A stretch of 64,000 nt of DNA from Rhineura floridana. Taxonomy: Eukaryota; Chordata; Lepidosauria; Squamata; Rhineuridae. The translations under genes were made by a program, and so were the position numbers. Shown here piece after piece: positions 9,901 through 21,900 of the stretch; position 1 is the first letter of the stretch, and each line of letters opens with the position of its first letter. Location: NCBI RefSeq assembly GCF_030035675.1, contig NC_084489.1:11049001-11113000 (forward strand), given 5' to 3'. The notes under the pieces are model-generated. The model was not told the origin of the DNA. It did no database searches and saw nothing but the letters and a program-made list of their open reading frames with translations.

Positions 9901-12900
9901 ACCTCCTTGGCCCATCCGGCTGTTCCATTCCTGCTAGCTTTTATTAGCCACGAGGGGCAAGGGTCCAGAGCAGAAGTGGTTGCCCGCACCTGTCCAAGCA
10001 CCTTGTCCACATCCTCAAGCTGTACCAACTGAAATTCATCCAATAAAACAGGACAAGACTGTGCTCTGGACACCTCATTAGGTTCAACTGTTACAATATT
10101 GGAGTCAAGGTCCCGGCGGATGTTCATGATCTTGTCTTGGAAATGTCTCGCAAACTCATTACAGCGGGCTATTGATGGTATTATTGCGTTCTGAGGACCA
10201 GAGTGTAAAAGTCCCCGAACAACTTTATAAAGTTCCGCTGGGTGGTTAGAAGATGACTGAATGGAGGCAGCAAAGTACTGCTTTGTCATCTCCCCTGTCC
10301 CAATCAGTGGGCTGGTGGCTGGATAAAATCTAAACAGTTGTACATTGTCTAGCATCAGTACATCGAAGTCATTCTAACATCAGTACATCGAAGTCACATT
10401 CTAACATCAGTACATTGAAGTCACTGAAATACAGTCTAGGAAGAGTTGAATGTTGAAGCAGAATGAAAGCATAGAATATGGGCTGCGCTGCATTGTAATA
10501 TCTATGCTAATACAAGATCACATGATGAAAACATGCTGTTTCAGTTGCAGGGCAAACATGGAGGAAGTTTAGATATGTATCAGCATGTGAGAAACAAAGA
10601 AGCACAAGAGAGAAGGGCCATGCACATCTTTACACTAGAGCAGGGGTTCCCAAACTGTGGTCCACAGACCACCAGTGGTCCTCAAGCTTCATTCAGGTGG
10701 TCCACATCATGTCTGGATTTCTGGTTGAACACAAGAGATGGCACATCCATCACATGAAATAGTCATATTGACTTTTAATTGTATTTTATTATTTCTTTTA
10801 TTGTATTGTATTACAATTTGAATTACAGTTAAATACAATATATAAAAAAATCAAACAATTAAAATAGAATTAAAATCATACAGTATCTAGCACAGCACAT
10901 TACAATTGCTACAACAGGCAGAAAAATCATTAAGTGGTCCACCAAGACCTTTGCAATTTTCAAGTGGTCCAGGGGGGAAAAGTTTGGGAACTACTGCACT
11001 AGAATGTACATGTATGTGTACAATTAATGCCACCTGTAGCTGGACACTGAGACTAGGCTGGATGGAGCAGAGGCCCAATGAGTGCAGAGAGGGAACAGAC
11101 AAACAAGAAGTGAGTCTCTTTCAAATTGGCTGTGATTGGAGCCCTATCCTAGCTCAGTGTGAAGTGTTGGGTTTCAAAGGAACTTGCTGATGCCCTCTTT
11201 ATTTCTCTGTCTTCCTATCCCACCCTCCTTGATTTCCTGGAATGGGTTTTAAAATAGGAAGCAAGAAGAGGTACCTGTGTATGGGCAATAGTAGCAGCCT
11301 TGAAGAGTATTCTGTTTTGTAAAAGGAAATCTGGACTTCTGAATACACAATGGTGGCATTTAAGTACAGGTTTGGAAAGATTATAAGAACATAAGAATAG
11401 CCTGCTGGATCAGGCCAATGCCCATCTAGTCCAGCATCCTGTTCTCACAGTGGCCAACTAGTTGCTCATGAGAAATGTGCAAGCAGGACCTGAGTGCAAA
11501 CAGCCTGGCTCCCCAGACGTCTAAAATTATAAAGCTGGCACTCAACTGAAATCTTCCCTCTCCCTGTCTCTCTTTATTTAAATAGGATTGGCTGTTAATG
11601 TATATTAAGCATATTATGGTGGCTTCTAGAAATTTTTATCATATGTTCAGCCATGTCTAAGGATATATTTTGCATACGTCAGTGGGAATACACCAGGAAG
11701 AAAATTAGTGTAATAATCATCGGATGGTCTTTTGGACACCAAAGGCAGTGGGTTCCAACTTCCAAAGCTTTATATGGCAGGAATTCAACACAAATAATTT
11801 TCCTTGGGTCAGAACTTAACTGTAAGCCACTTTCGATCAGTTCCTTATGTTGTTTTGTTTACACACACTGCCACCACCTTGGCAACCCACTCACAAAGTT
11901 CCAGTCCACCATTTTGGAATGGCTGAGGGAGGTCCTACTCTCCATCCTTGAGCTAAAGAAGATGGGATAATATGAGTTTGCTCTGATCTGATCTTTAGAC
12001 TGAAGTAGTCCAGAAAAAAGCTTCTCCATAAGGACAAAAAATATCTTAACACCCCTAGAAGCTTCCTACTTGTTGAGTTCAAAGTTAGGCCTGCTACACT
12101 TCCAGTGTTGTGGAAATTTAAAAACAAATCAGGTACTTACTCAGACATATAATTCACAAGCTGATCATAAAAGGGTTTTCCTTCTTGAGATTTATAAAAC
12201 TGTGCTGCCATCTCGGGAGTTATTTGGGTTTCTTTCATTTCAGATATGATAAATCCAGCTTCTTTTACTTCATGTATAATTTCATCTAAAAACAAAAAGA
12301 TAGAAATAAGAACTTCAAAATATGTTAAACCTTTAAAAATGGGAAAATTCAAGTAATTATATTACTATTTTTGTTTATTATTTTAATGATATTAGCTTGA
12401 ATCTAACTTTCTATATGAAAAGAATAAAGTCGTGCTCATGGAACAGAGCTTTCATGCCTCCTGCAATCCCCTGTGCTCCCCCCCAAAAAGGAACTGCTTA
12501 TGTGGGCTGGGAAATACTATTATGTGGGATTGGGAATAGTGCAGGGGAGCTACAGTCAGAGGAGGAAAGAATTGCTCCTTCCTTAAATGAACAGAGGAGC
12601 AAGTTAGTATTCAAGTTGTTGTTTTAACTATATTGTTCTTAGATTTTTTTTAAAAAAAAATCATGCATATCATTGTGAACTGAGATGCAATTTTTTTGTT
12701 TTTTGAAAAATAAAATAAATATTAAAAAAATTAAGAAGAAAAGGAACAAATCATTATTTGGCATGATATACAGTAGACAAAATGCTCAAGGAAAATAATG
12801 GAAACAGTCAAATATCAATGGTACACTTGCATGTTATGCGTTGAACAAGATAACACTTTGTAAGATATTGGCAAGGCAAAACTAATTAGAGGCACAATTT

Positions 12901-15900
12901 CTCAATTTGATTAAAGGGTGGGAAACTGAGGTAGGTTGGTCAATTTTGCAGGTGGGGTGGGGTAGGGGTGGGATTCCAACAAGTGGTGCTTCTTTTTCAT
13001 ATTCTTTTTGTATACCCTGAAGACCTCTTGGTTTGAAGTGCATGCATTGCAAAAAAAAGAAAAGAGTGGAAACTAAATGAGACTTACTTTTGAGTAGACA
13101 CGTATAGGATTGCACTGTTAATATAAAACTAACTTAATTGAGGAAAAAAATCTTTTGATGCAGTCCTCCAAACTGCCTACTCTCTGCCTAGCTGTCTGAT
13201 AAAGGTTCATGTCTCTGGTTGCTTCACCAGACATCTCATTCGTTCATTCATTCATTCATTCATTTATTACATTTGTATACTGCCCCATAGCCGAAGATCT
13301 CTGGGCGGTTTACAAAGCTTAGCCTCCCCAGCTTTGAATCAATGCCTGCTATTCCATGATTCTTTCTAGCTTTTATCTAAAGCACCCCTCGAAAACTGTT
13401 TCCTCTATGGGGCTGGAATCCTAACCCTGCTGACCAGGACCAGCCCCAGGCATGACTGGGCCCTTGGGCACCAGCCTGCCCTGGGCCTGTAGTGCCTGCC
13501 TGCATGTGCCACCTACCTCTCCCACTGCAGTGAATGCTGGCCGTGCTGCATGTGTGTGCCTACCATCAACCAAGATGGCCATGGGGGCTTCCCTAAGGAC
13601 CTGATGCCTCCGCCGCCTTCTTAGTTGTTGGTGCACATGCGCACTACACACATAAACCAAGATGGCGGTAGGGGCATCACCCTTAGGGAAGCCTCAGCTG
13701 CCATCTTGGTTGATGGCAGACATGTGTGCACAGCATGGCCAGCATTCACCACAATGGGAGAGGTAGGTGGGGCATGCAGAAGGGCGTTGTGGGCCTGCAC
13801 GGTTGTGGAGGGGTGCCTGGGAGCTCTCTTTCTGTAATCCAAGGCACGGTCAGGAGCCAACACTGCTGTGGATTGCAGAATGGGAGCGCTACCCTTCCAA
13901 CCTAAGGAGGGGCCCTTGAGGGGCCCCTCAGCCACAGCCCAACCTGGCCACCCTCTGGCACCTGCCCTGCTGCTTACCTGGGAGTAAGTCTGATTGAACT
14001 CAGTGGGACTTACTTCAAGGTACACATGGTTAGAATTGCAGCAAAAACAAACTCTCCCTCTGGCCACCCCACCCCCATCTTCCTTCAATCTGACAAGAGC
14101 CTCTACATGGATTTTGGGGCAATACTGGTTGACTTCAGGTGGCTGTTTCTCAACTCTTGAGCAGAGTTGTCTTGAGATACACAGAGACATCACATCACCA
14201 AAAACATCACAGCAGACTAAACCTTGTAGGCAAAGAAAGGATTCAATATTAAAAACATGCCATTCTTCTTTGTATCATTGTTGTGTGCCCTGGGGGCAGA
14301 TGCTTTGCACTGAAGACTATAACTTGGCATCAGAGCTGATTTCAAGGTAAAAAAAAAATCTTGCTAGGCTGACCCTGTACTGCAATAGCGAACTAAAAGT
14401 TGACACAAAGCAAACGAGCGTGATTAATTAGCATAAATTGAGCATAGGCAAATGAACTCCATTCTTAGGCCGGACACACAGTATCCTTGTATGTTCACCC
14501 AAAGTGTTTTTGTGGGGGGGGAGTGGGATCACACCCACTGGCCATGCCCACAAATGCTGCCACACCCACTGGCCACATCCCCCAGAAGGCTTGGGATGGG
14601 GGAGACACTTGATTCAGTTCTCACTTAAAACTGAGTCTATTAAATGTGCACTTTCCAAAATAATATGAGAACCAAAACACAGCCATCCTTCAACATTCTG
14701 AATTTTGCAATGCAATTATCTAATCAAACAATATTTACAAAAATTGACATGTTAGGGGAAAGTGTACATAAAAATGAATGTGTTTGAAAAAATAATATAC
14801 AAAAAATATTATATTAGGAAAAATTACATGCAAAAATATGTACATTAGTCAAAACTGAACACAAAAATGTGTTTATTAGGATAAATTCACAATAAAATGC
14901 TGAAGACTTTTCATGAGGGTTTTTTTTAAAAAAGAACTGCAAATTGCTGCAGAGATTTGGAGAACTGAATTGAATATTGGAAAAATGAGAAACTGGGAAA
15001 GGCAACATTAACAGATCTTCCCATCACTCAGCAGGCACATGTCTGGCATTAAAGAGAGAGGGCTGTTTGCACATAGGGTGCTCTCTCATTAGTAGGATTG
15101 CCAGGTCAGAAGCATCCCAAAGCCTGAGATTTCAGGGGCAGGCCCTAATGATGTCATGGGGGCAGTTCATAGTGATGTCATGGGGATGGGCCATAGTGAT
15201 GCCACAGGGTCAGGCCATAGTGATGTCACAGGAGCGAGCCCAAGTGATGTCTTGGGGCGGGCCCAAGTGGTACCATTAAGCATGATATATTAAGCAGCAA
15301 CCACAGTTGCTTGAAGCATACAATTCAAACAAAAACATTTCTCTGATTGGAAATTAAGATAGAAATCTTAGCTAAAAGATAGAGCCTGGGTAGCAAACAT
15401 TTAATCTAACCTACTTCTCTGTCTTCATTTCGTATCAGCAATCCTACCTCACAGGGTTGTTGGGAAGACTCCATATACACATACACACTGGAGATGTAAA
15501 AATATATAGACCCCCCCAAATAACAGTTTATTGTCAAAATGAGTTGGTCATTGCAGAACATTTATTTTTTAAAAATCAGTATTAGTTTCCTACATAATAA
15601 AAGCAGTGATATCTATGTAAGCCCTGCCTAATTGCATTAGAAAATAGGATTGGAGGGGAGAGAAAGATTTACAACACAAACACAATCCTTTGCTATGCTC
15701 ACTCAAAAGTCCCATTAATTTACAGCACAATCCTAACCATGTCTACTCAAAAGTAAGTCATATTGAATTCAATGGAGTATACTCTGGGTATGTGGGATTA
15801 GCATCGCAGCTTTACTCCCAGAAAAGAAAGTAGTGGATTAAAGCTTCACATTGGGAAGATTTTCAAAACATTGCTTCTTTCAACAGCCCAGGGAAATTTA

Positions 15901-18900
15901 AACTTGTTTGACTCCTGCACACAAGAGAAAAAAAGACTTTTGGTACTGCTGAAAGCTATATACTTACTCAATTCATGAGATTTTCAGATAAACAGGAAAA
16001 AACAATAGTTTTCTACCTTTGCAATAGAGTCTAGATACTGCCTGGAGGCCCAGAAATCCCTTGTCAATCACAACTAGGGTTGATCTCTTGGAGGCCAGGC
16101 CTGGCAAACAAGTGGTCTTCTGTATCTTTAAAAGTTGTGCAGGGCAAAGGGAAAATTCCACCTTGTGGTTTTTCTCATTACAGTGTAGCAAGAATACCTG
16201 CAGTTGGCTGACTTTCACTTCTCCTAAAGATACAGGATCAGTCTCAGGCCATGAACCTGGCAACCCTAATCACAACCCTGACTTCACTTACTGGCTACAA
16301 ACCTGAAAGGGAGGGGTTAGAGCAGCCAGCTAAGAGATCATTTCATGGATGTTGGGGGGGGGCTGAAGTTTTGGTGTTTATCTTGTGAACCAGCCCACCT
16401 AGAAACTTTTTTTAAAAAAAATGAAAGCTGGGAGTCTGGAGATTAAGCTGACTCACCCGGACACTTGTAGAGGATCCCAAAAATCCGGAGTCTCTGGGTG
16501 AAAACCAGACACCTGGCAACCCTACTCATTAGCACTGTACACATGACTAGGAAAGACAGCAACATCATAAGCTGGGTAGCAGGCATGTTTCTGCTCCTTC
16601 CTCATATGTTCAATGAATGCATAAGAGTGGGTGGATGTGCTGTTGTTAATGTTGTTTACCTTTGTGCTCCTCAAAAGCAGTGGGTTTAATGACAGCAAAA
16701 GTGTTTTGCACAGGAAAGAAGAACTCCAATTCCTTCACAGCTTGTTCACTGGTTGAGCTGCCATGCAGCTGATTGATAGGTGCACTGTCAATCGCATATT
16801 CAGCACGCAAACTAGAGAAATGAAATCAAGAAATTAGATATATGGCATAGAAGCTTCACATTTCCAAGTTATCCACCTACAAAAGGGATCCCATGGCCTG
16901 GTCCTTGTCTCCTAATTTTGCTTAAGAATTTCCATGGTCTAGGGGCCTTCTTGGAGGGGTGGGAGGGGAGCAAGGTGGGAACACCCCCCATGCTACTGGC
17001 AAGACAGGGCACAGGCAGAGGTGCGAAGGCCTGGGGAAAAAATGAAAAATTTTGAATGATTCCCCCCCCCCCAATTTTTCTGGAAAAAAAACCTGGAAAA
17101 TTTGAGGAGGGACCTCCCCCACATTTTTCTGGGTCCCCCCCCCCAGCCTTCACATCTCTAGGCACAGGGATCTGTGAATCCACATTATTTAGAAATGTAA
17201 CTTTTTCATCTCATCAAATTATGGCATTGACAGTTTACAAAACAATACCATCATCTTTATATTAAACTAATCCAACCTTTCCCAACCAGTGTGCCTCCAG
17301 ATGTTGTCGGACCACAACTCCCATCAGCTTCAGCCAGCATTGCCAATGGTCAGGAAAGATGGGAGTTGTGGTCCAACAACATCTGGAGGCACACTGGTTG
17401 GGAAAGGCTGCTTCTAATCCCTAAAATACGGGGACGACATAAAATAGCAAGTACCATATGTTGCATTATTCCTCTTGTGCGCATGTATGTATTGGTGTTT
17501 GTACTTGTAAAAATGTTAATGCAGTATCTTGTAAAAGAGGTATAACATAACACCTGTGATGTAGAGATACAGTTAAAGACTGTTGCAAAAAGGAAAACAT
17601 TCAAAACTCACACTATAACTTCCCCCAACTTGCTAAAGAGGAAAACATTCGATACTGTCCAGATGATGGCACTATTGTTACACAAGTTACAATATAGCAT
17701 TCCCTCTATATGCTTAGACTACCAACACAGCCATCTTCATTTATCATGAATCATGATACAATTTCTTAATAAGGTGCAAATATTTTTCCAAAAGATTACC
17801 TTGTTGGGCATTGTTGCTTTGCTTCCTCAACTATCTTTGGGCCTAGTAAACCTCTCCATTTTTGAATTGCATTTTCTCGTACCAAAGCAAGTGCAAGAGT
17901 TGGCCCACTGTTCAGTGCAAATATAACAGAAGTGGTTTTTGCATTTTTTTTTAAAAAAAGAACTTTTATACCCTCAAAAATAGTTTTTCCCCCATTATAA
18001 AATTATTAACAAATTCAGTATCACCTGGATAGATATGTTCATAGTGGAGTGATTCTAAGTGCCCTACTATTAATTCAAACAGTGGAAGTCCGGGTTTTCA
18101 ATAGCAGAACGGGGGGGGAAGCTTTGGTTAAAAAGATCTGTGGTTAAATGCAACCTCCCCACCAGGTTAATTTTAGGAATATTTTATGCATTAGCAACGG
18201 AGTTTGTCACAAATCCTTAACATTTCTAGCATTTTTTAAAAAAACCTTTATTTTAAAACAAACAAAAAAGGTACACACGAGCTGATGTTATTTATTTGTT
18301 TGATTTACTTGTGGGGACTTTATCTTTAATATATGACCAAGCGAACTGCATTATCTCCTTTTCTGGAAGTAACCTCAACTTTCCTCAGCAGAACTTTTTC
18401 TTCCCAGAACCTTGGGTAAACTGACCGTCAGTCTTACCAGAAGATCCCTATAACTTTCAGTGATGCCAGTCCCATCACTGGTCATGGCTAAATTAAATGA
18501 CAGATTCACTAGGGCCCATAAGGTGAAACAGTGAACAATAATATGATTCACTGCTCTGCTTGGGATCAACTCTCAGAAGAATGCCTGTGAAGACGCGGGA
18601 CACACCTATGAATTGAAATCTATGTATGTAATACGTTCTGTGCAAAATGCTACCTGAGATTTTTATTCTTATTAATTTTATACAGCCTTGATTACTGTGA
18701 TTCTCACCCTTAGAGCAAATTTCAAACTAGTATTGTATAAAATAAATTAATTTCCCTGCATTTAAATCTGTCGCTTTTCAAGCAGCGTACCTGGTCATTT
18801 GTTCCAAAAGAACTGGAAAATAATCTTGATCTTCATGCTCTTTGTAAAACATACGAGCTTGCTCTTCTGTTAGGATTATTTCCTTTTGCATTGCTATCTC

Positions 18901-21900
18901 AAAGCCATCATCCTGAATCCTCATTAAAATAGACTCTGCATGCAAAAGATTATAACAGTTGACATGTGCAGGAATTAGACACCACAATACTCTATGGATA
19001 CATCATGACTTAGGAGGGTGGTGCTCCCAAAAAGTGGGGATGCTGCAAATCTCACCCATCCTGCCAGGCCCTTCCCATCACATTTACTAAGTTCAATGGG
19101 GCTTCCTTCCAGGAAAGTGTGCATAGATTTCTGCTTTAGATTCTTGGAGCACATATATTAGTGCTTGCATGCATAGGCTAGGTCCTCAGACATAATTTTA
19201 TCACTGATTGGTTTTATCTGCTTTTCTTTTTTGGTTATTGTATTTTTATTGTTGTTTGCTGCCTTGGGTGCTAGATGTAGAAAGTCAGGTTATAAAATGA
19301 ATACTCCCTAAACAAAATGTAAAGATATTGAGTTGGATCCAGAGGTGTCCTTTCATCCAGAAGGACTTATTCTGAATTGCTTCTGCTATCACATTTCTGG
19401 ATCCAGCAACCCATTAAGAATCCTGAGAGAGTCACATATTATTAGAGACCATTTTATTCTGGCAGACTTTTGTTGTATGTGGCACCAGTAGCAGCTGGTG
19501 TCCATTGCAACTTGTGGGGCGGAAGGCAGGTAAACCAACAGTAAATGGAGTCAAGGTCAATGACAGGCAGAGTCCATCCTTCTCCCTGCTGAGTTCTATG
19601 AGGACAATGATGAAAGTAAGGAGGAGGAAGGTGATCTCTCCACCTCTTGGACTGGTTGTAAGTAAGAAGACAGGCAAGCTAAGGGCAGGCTGAACTTGAT
19701 GGGGCAAAGGCCCATTCACCCTAATGGACAAGCCTCCACTGTGTGGTGCATAATGTTTTTGTGGTTGGTTCTAACAGCTGACCCTGTCGTCTTGGTTGAT
19801 CAGTTGATATTGTTTCATAAAATGTTAAATGTTGCAAGTCGTAAGGGTGGGATAGAAATGTTCTAATAAATAAATCTGAATTGTGCAGGTAGAAAGGGAA
19901 GGGCTTTCACTAACCTCTTCTTTCCCTCAAGAGAGAAGGTCTAATCAAGGCCAATGTTTTTTCGACAGCTGGGCCTTTCTTCGGTTTGGAAAAATCAGGA
20001 AAAAAGAAGGCAAGTTGCCTGCTTGTTTCTTCTACTCTGTCATGAACATCACATAAATGTAATATATCTTGACCTTCCAAAGCCTCTTTCAAGCTAATAA
20101 AAGGTAAAATAATGTAAGCGTTTTACTAAAAGCAATATGAGAACTTAACTCATCACAATAGCTTTGAAGTGAAATTTATAGACTGCCAAATGCTAATTGT
20201 GCTGCAACAGAGAGTGATATAATTCAAAGCATCATTTTAGAGGAAAAAGAGAGGCTGGTGTATGTATTATAAGGAATATACTGCTCAGATAATGGCCACC
20301 TGTAACACCTGAAAGATGGCCACCTGTAACACCTGCGCAGTGGCCACGCGGCTCCTTAGCTTGTCGCTGCTGTCGGCACGCAGAGAAGTGAAGCAGGCCA
20401 TAACATTGCAGAGGCATTGTCGGGGCGAATGACAGTGCCTTCCTTCCTGGGGTGGTTGTGGTGGGGCCATGGTGAACACCTGAAAGAGCTCGCAGTGTCC
20501 CCCCAGTAAAGTGGCGGTGGCGGCTGTCCCTGGGCCCAGCAGCCATTTCATCTCATCCAGGACCCGTTTGTCTAGGACTAGTGCCTGGGCAGTGGCGGCA
20601 GAGTGGGATGAGGAGTCAACCCGGGTGGTCACGGTTGGGGACTGGTTGGTGTTGGTGCAGAGAATGACTGGAAAAGGCTGTGCATTGGGGCGACTGGAGT
20701 GTGGCCATGCCCTGGATGGAGGAACCGAGACATCTCATCACAGAAGCCCAGGGAGTAGACAGTTTTTGGACCCCGTTTTCCGTGATCACATTAGCACTGT
20801 CAATGGGTGCTAAATCCCCATCTAATCCCCATCATCTGCCTGGTTTATCAGAGCTCAGAGTATCAGCTGCAAATACATTCTTCCTGAGGCCCATGCAAGG
20901 AATTCCAGTGTTTGAATCTTTTGCACTTGGGACCCTTGTGGCCTACTCTGGCTTTTATACAGTGTTTATGTATATGGATATTGTTCATGTATTTTGCTTT
21001 GTAAATTAATTTGATATATTTTTATTGTACCTTGTGTATTCTATTGTAAACCGCTTTGAGATCTTTCAGATAGTAAGCAGTCTATAAATGGAAATATAAA
21101 TAAATAAATAAACAAACAAAAACAAAAAATTATGGCAAACTGTGGCTGCACAGCAGCCTGAATTAAGTCTGGAAACCCAAAATATCAGAACTGCATTTCA
21201 CTCATGCGTAGTTCCACTTCAGAAACAATATCAGGTTATTTGGAATCCAAGAATCTGAAGAAAAGTTTGAATGGGGAGAATTTTGCAAGCATCTCTACCT
21301 CATACAAGATCTTTTTGGTCTCTTCCCAACACTTAATGAAATCCATAAAGTCTACTTCATCACTTCCCTCAGCTTTAGCTTGACAATTCCCCCCTGGCTT
21401 CTAAAAGCAGTAACTAAGAAGGCTGTCACAAAAGGTAATAGATCATCTCCGGCCTCTCAAATTTGAGCACTCAGTGAATGTAAGGGTGTGAGTGAATATT
21501 TACTTTTGTGTAATTCTTAAGGTTTTAGGATCATGAGAAATGTTTTAAAATGCTATTTACTGTGATATCTCAGGGTAAACTGACTGTCTCTGACAAATTT
21601 CATCCACGTTTACATTGTTACTGAAAAGGGGCAACATTTTAACAGTATGGGTACAGATGCTGAAAAGTAGCCTTATCACATAATCATTCATGCATTTGCT
21701 AGTACATCTGAAGGAATAATACAGACTGCTTCCAGAGAGATGGCTCCTGGCACTATCCAATCATTGGTCTTCCATTCTAAGTGACAAGTGGAATTGTTAT
21801 GTTACGTTATGTTATGGTTTATTTCTAGGCTGCCTTTCGGCCAAAAAGGCCTCCAAGGCAGCTTACACACAAATAGAAAAACACAAATACAAAATACAAA

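Larger units (their letters stand above)
15093..16524. mobile_element. hAT-like non-autonomous element, 1432 bp
   Basis: Left end 'taggattgccaggt' and right end 'acctggcaaccctа' form inverted repeats matching at 13 of 14 positions. The identical 8-bp sequence CTCATTAG flanks both sides (15085-15092 and 16525-16532), a hAT-type target duplication. Inside are a 24-bp tandem array (15139-15276), a small MITE (about 15720-15815) and a second member of the same family (16075-16268). No transposase frame is present. It lies in the NME8 intron between coding exons 13 and 14. Confidence 0.82.

Noticed and set aside
10346-10424. Array with regular spacing as a possible regulatory array
   Set aside because: Three near-identical tandem units without spacers; an ordinary short tandem repeat at a LINE edge.
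13625-14193. Open frames of 70-190 codons on both strands
   Set aside because: They cross a palindromic element; the frames on the two strands mirror each other because of the inverted repeat.
16869-17183. 104-codon open frame, - strand
   Set aside because: It spans C-run/A-run low complexity in an NME8 intron and has no family resemblance.
20290-20335. CRISPR-like short direct repeat
   Set aside because: Only two copies of a 20-mer with almost no spacer, in vertebrate DNA.
20232-20813. Overlapping open frames of about 100 codons on both strands
   Set aside because: They lie in a CpG-rich retroelement with an L2-like tail and show no recognisable protein.
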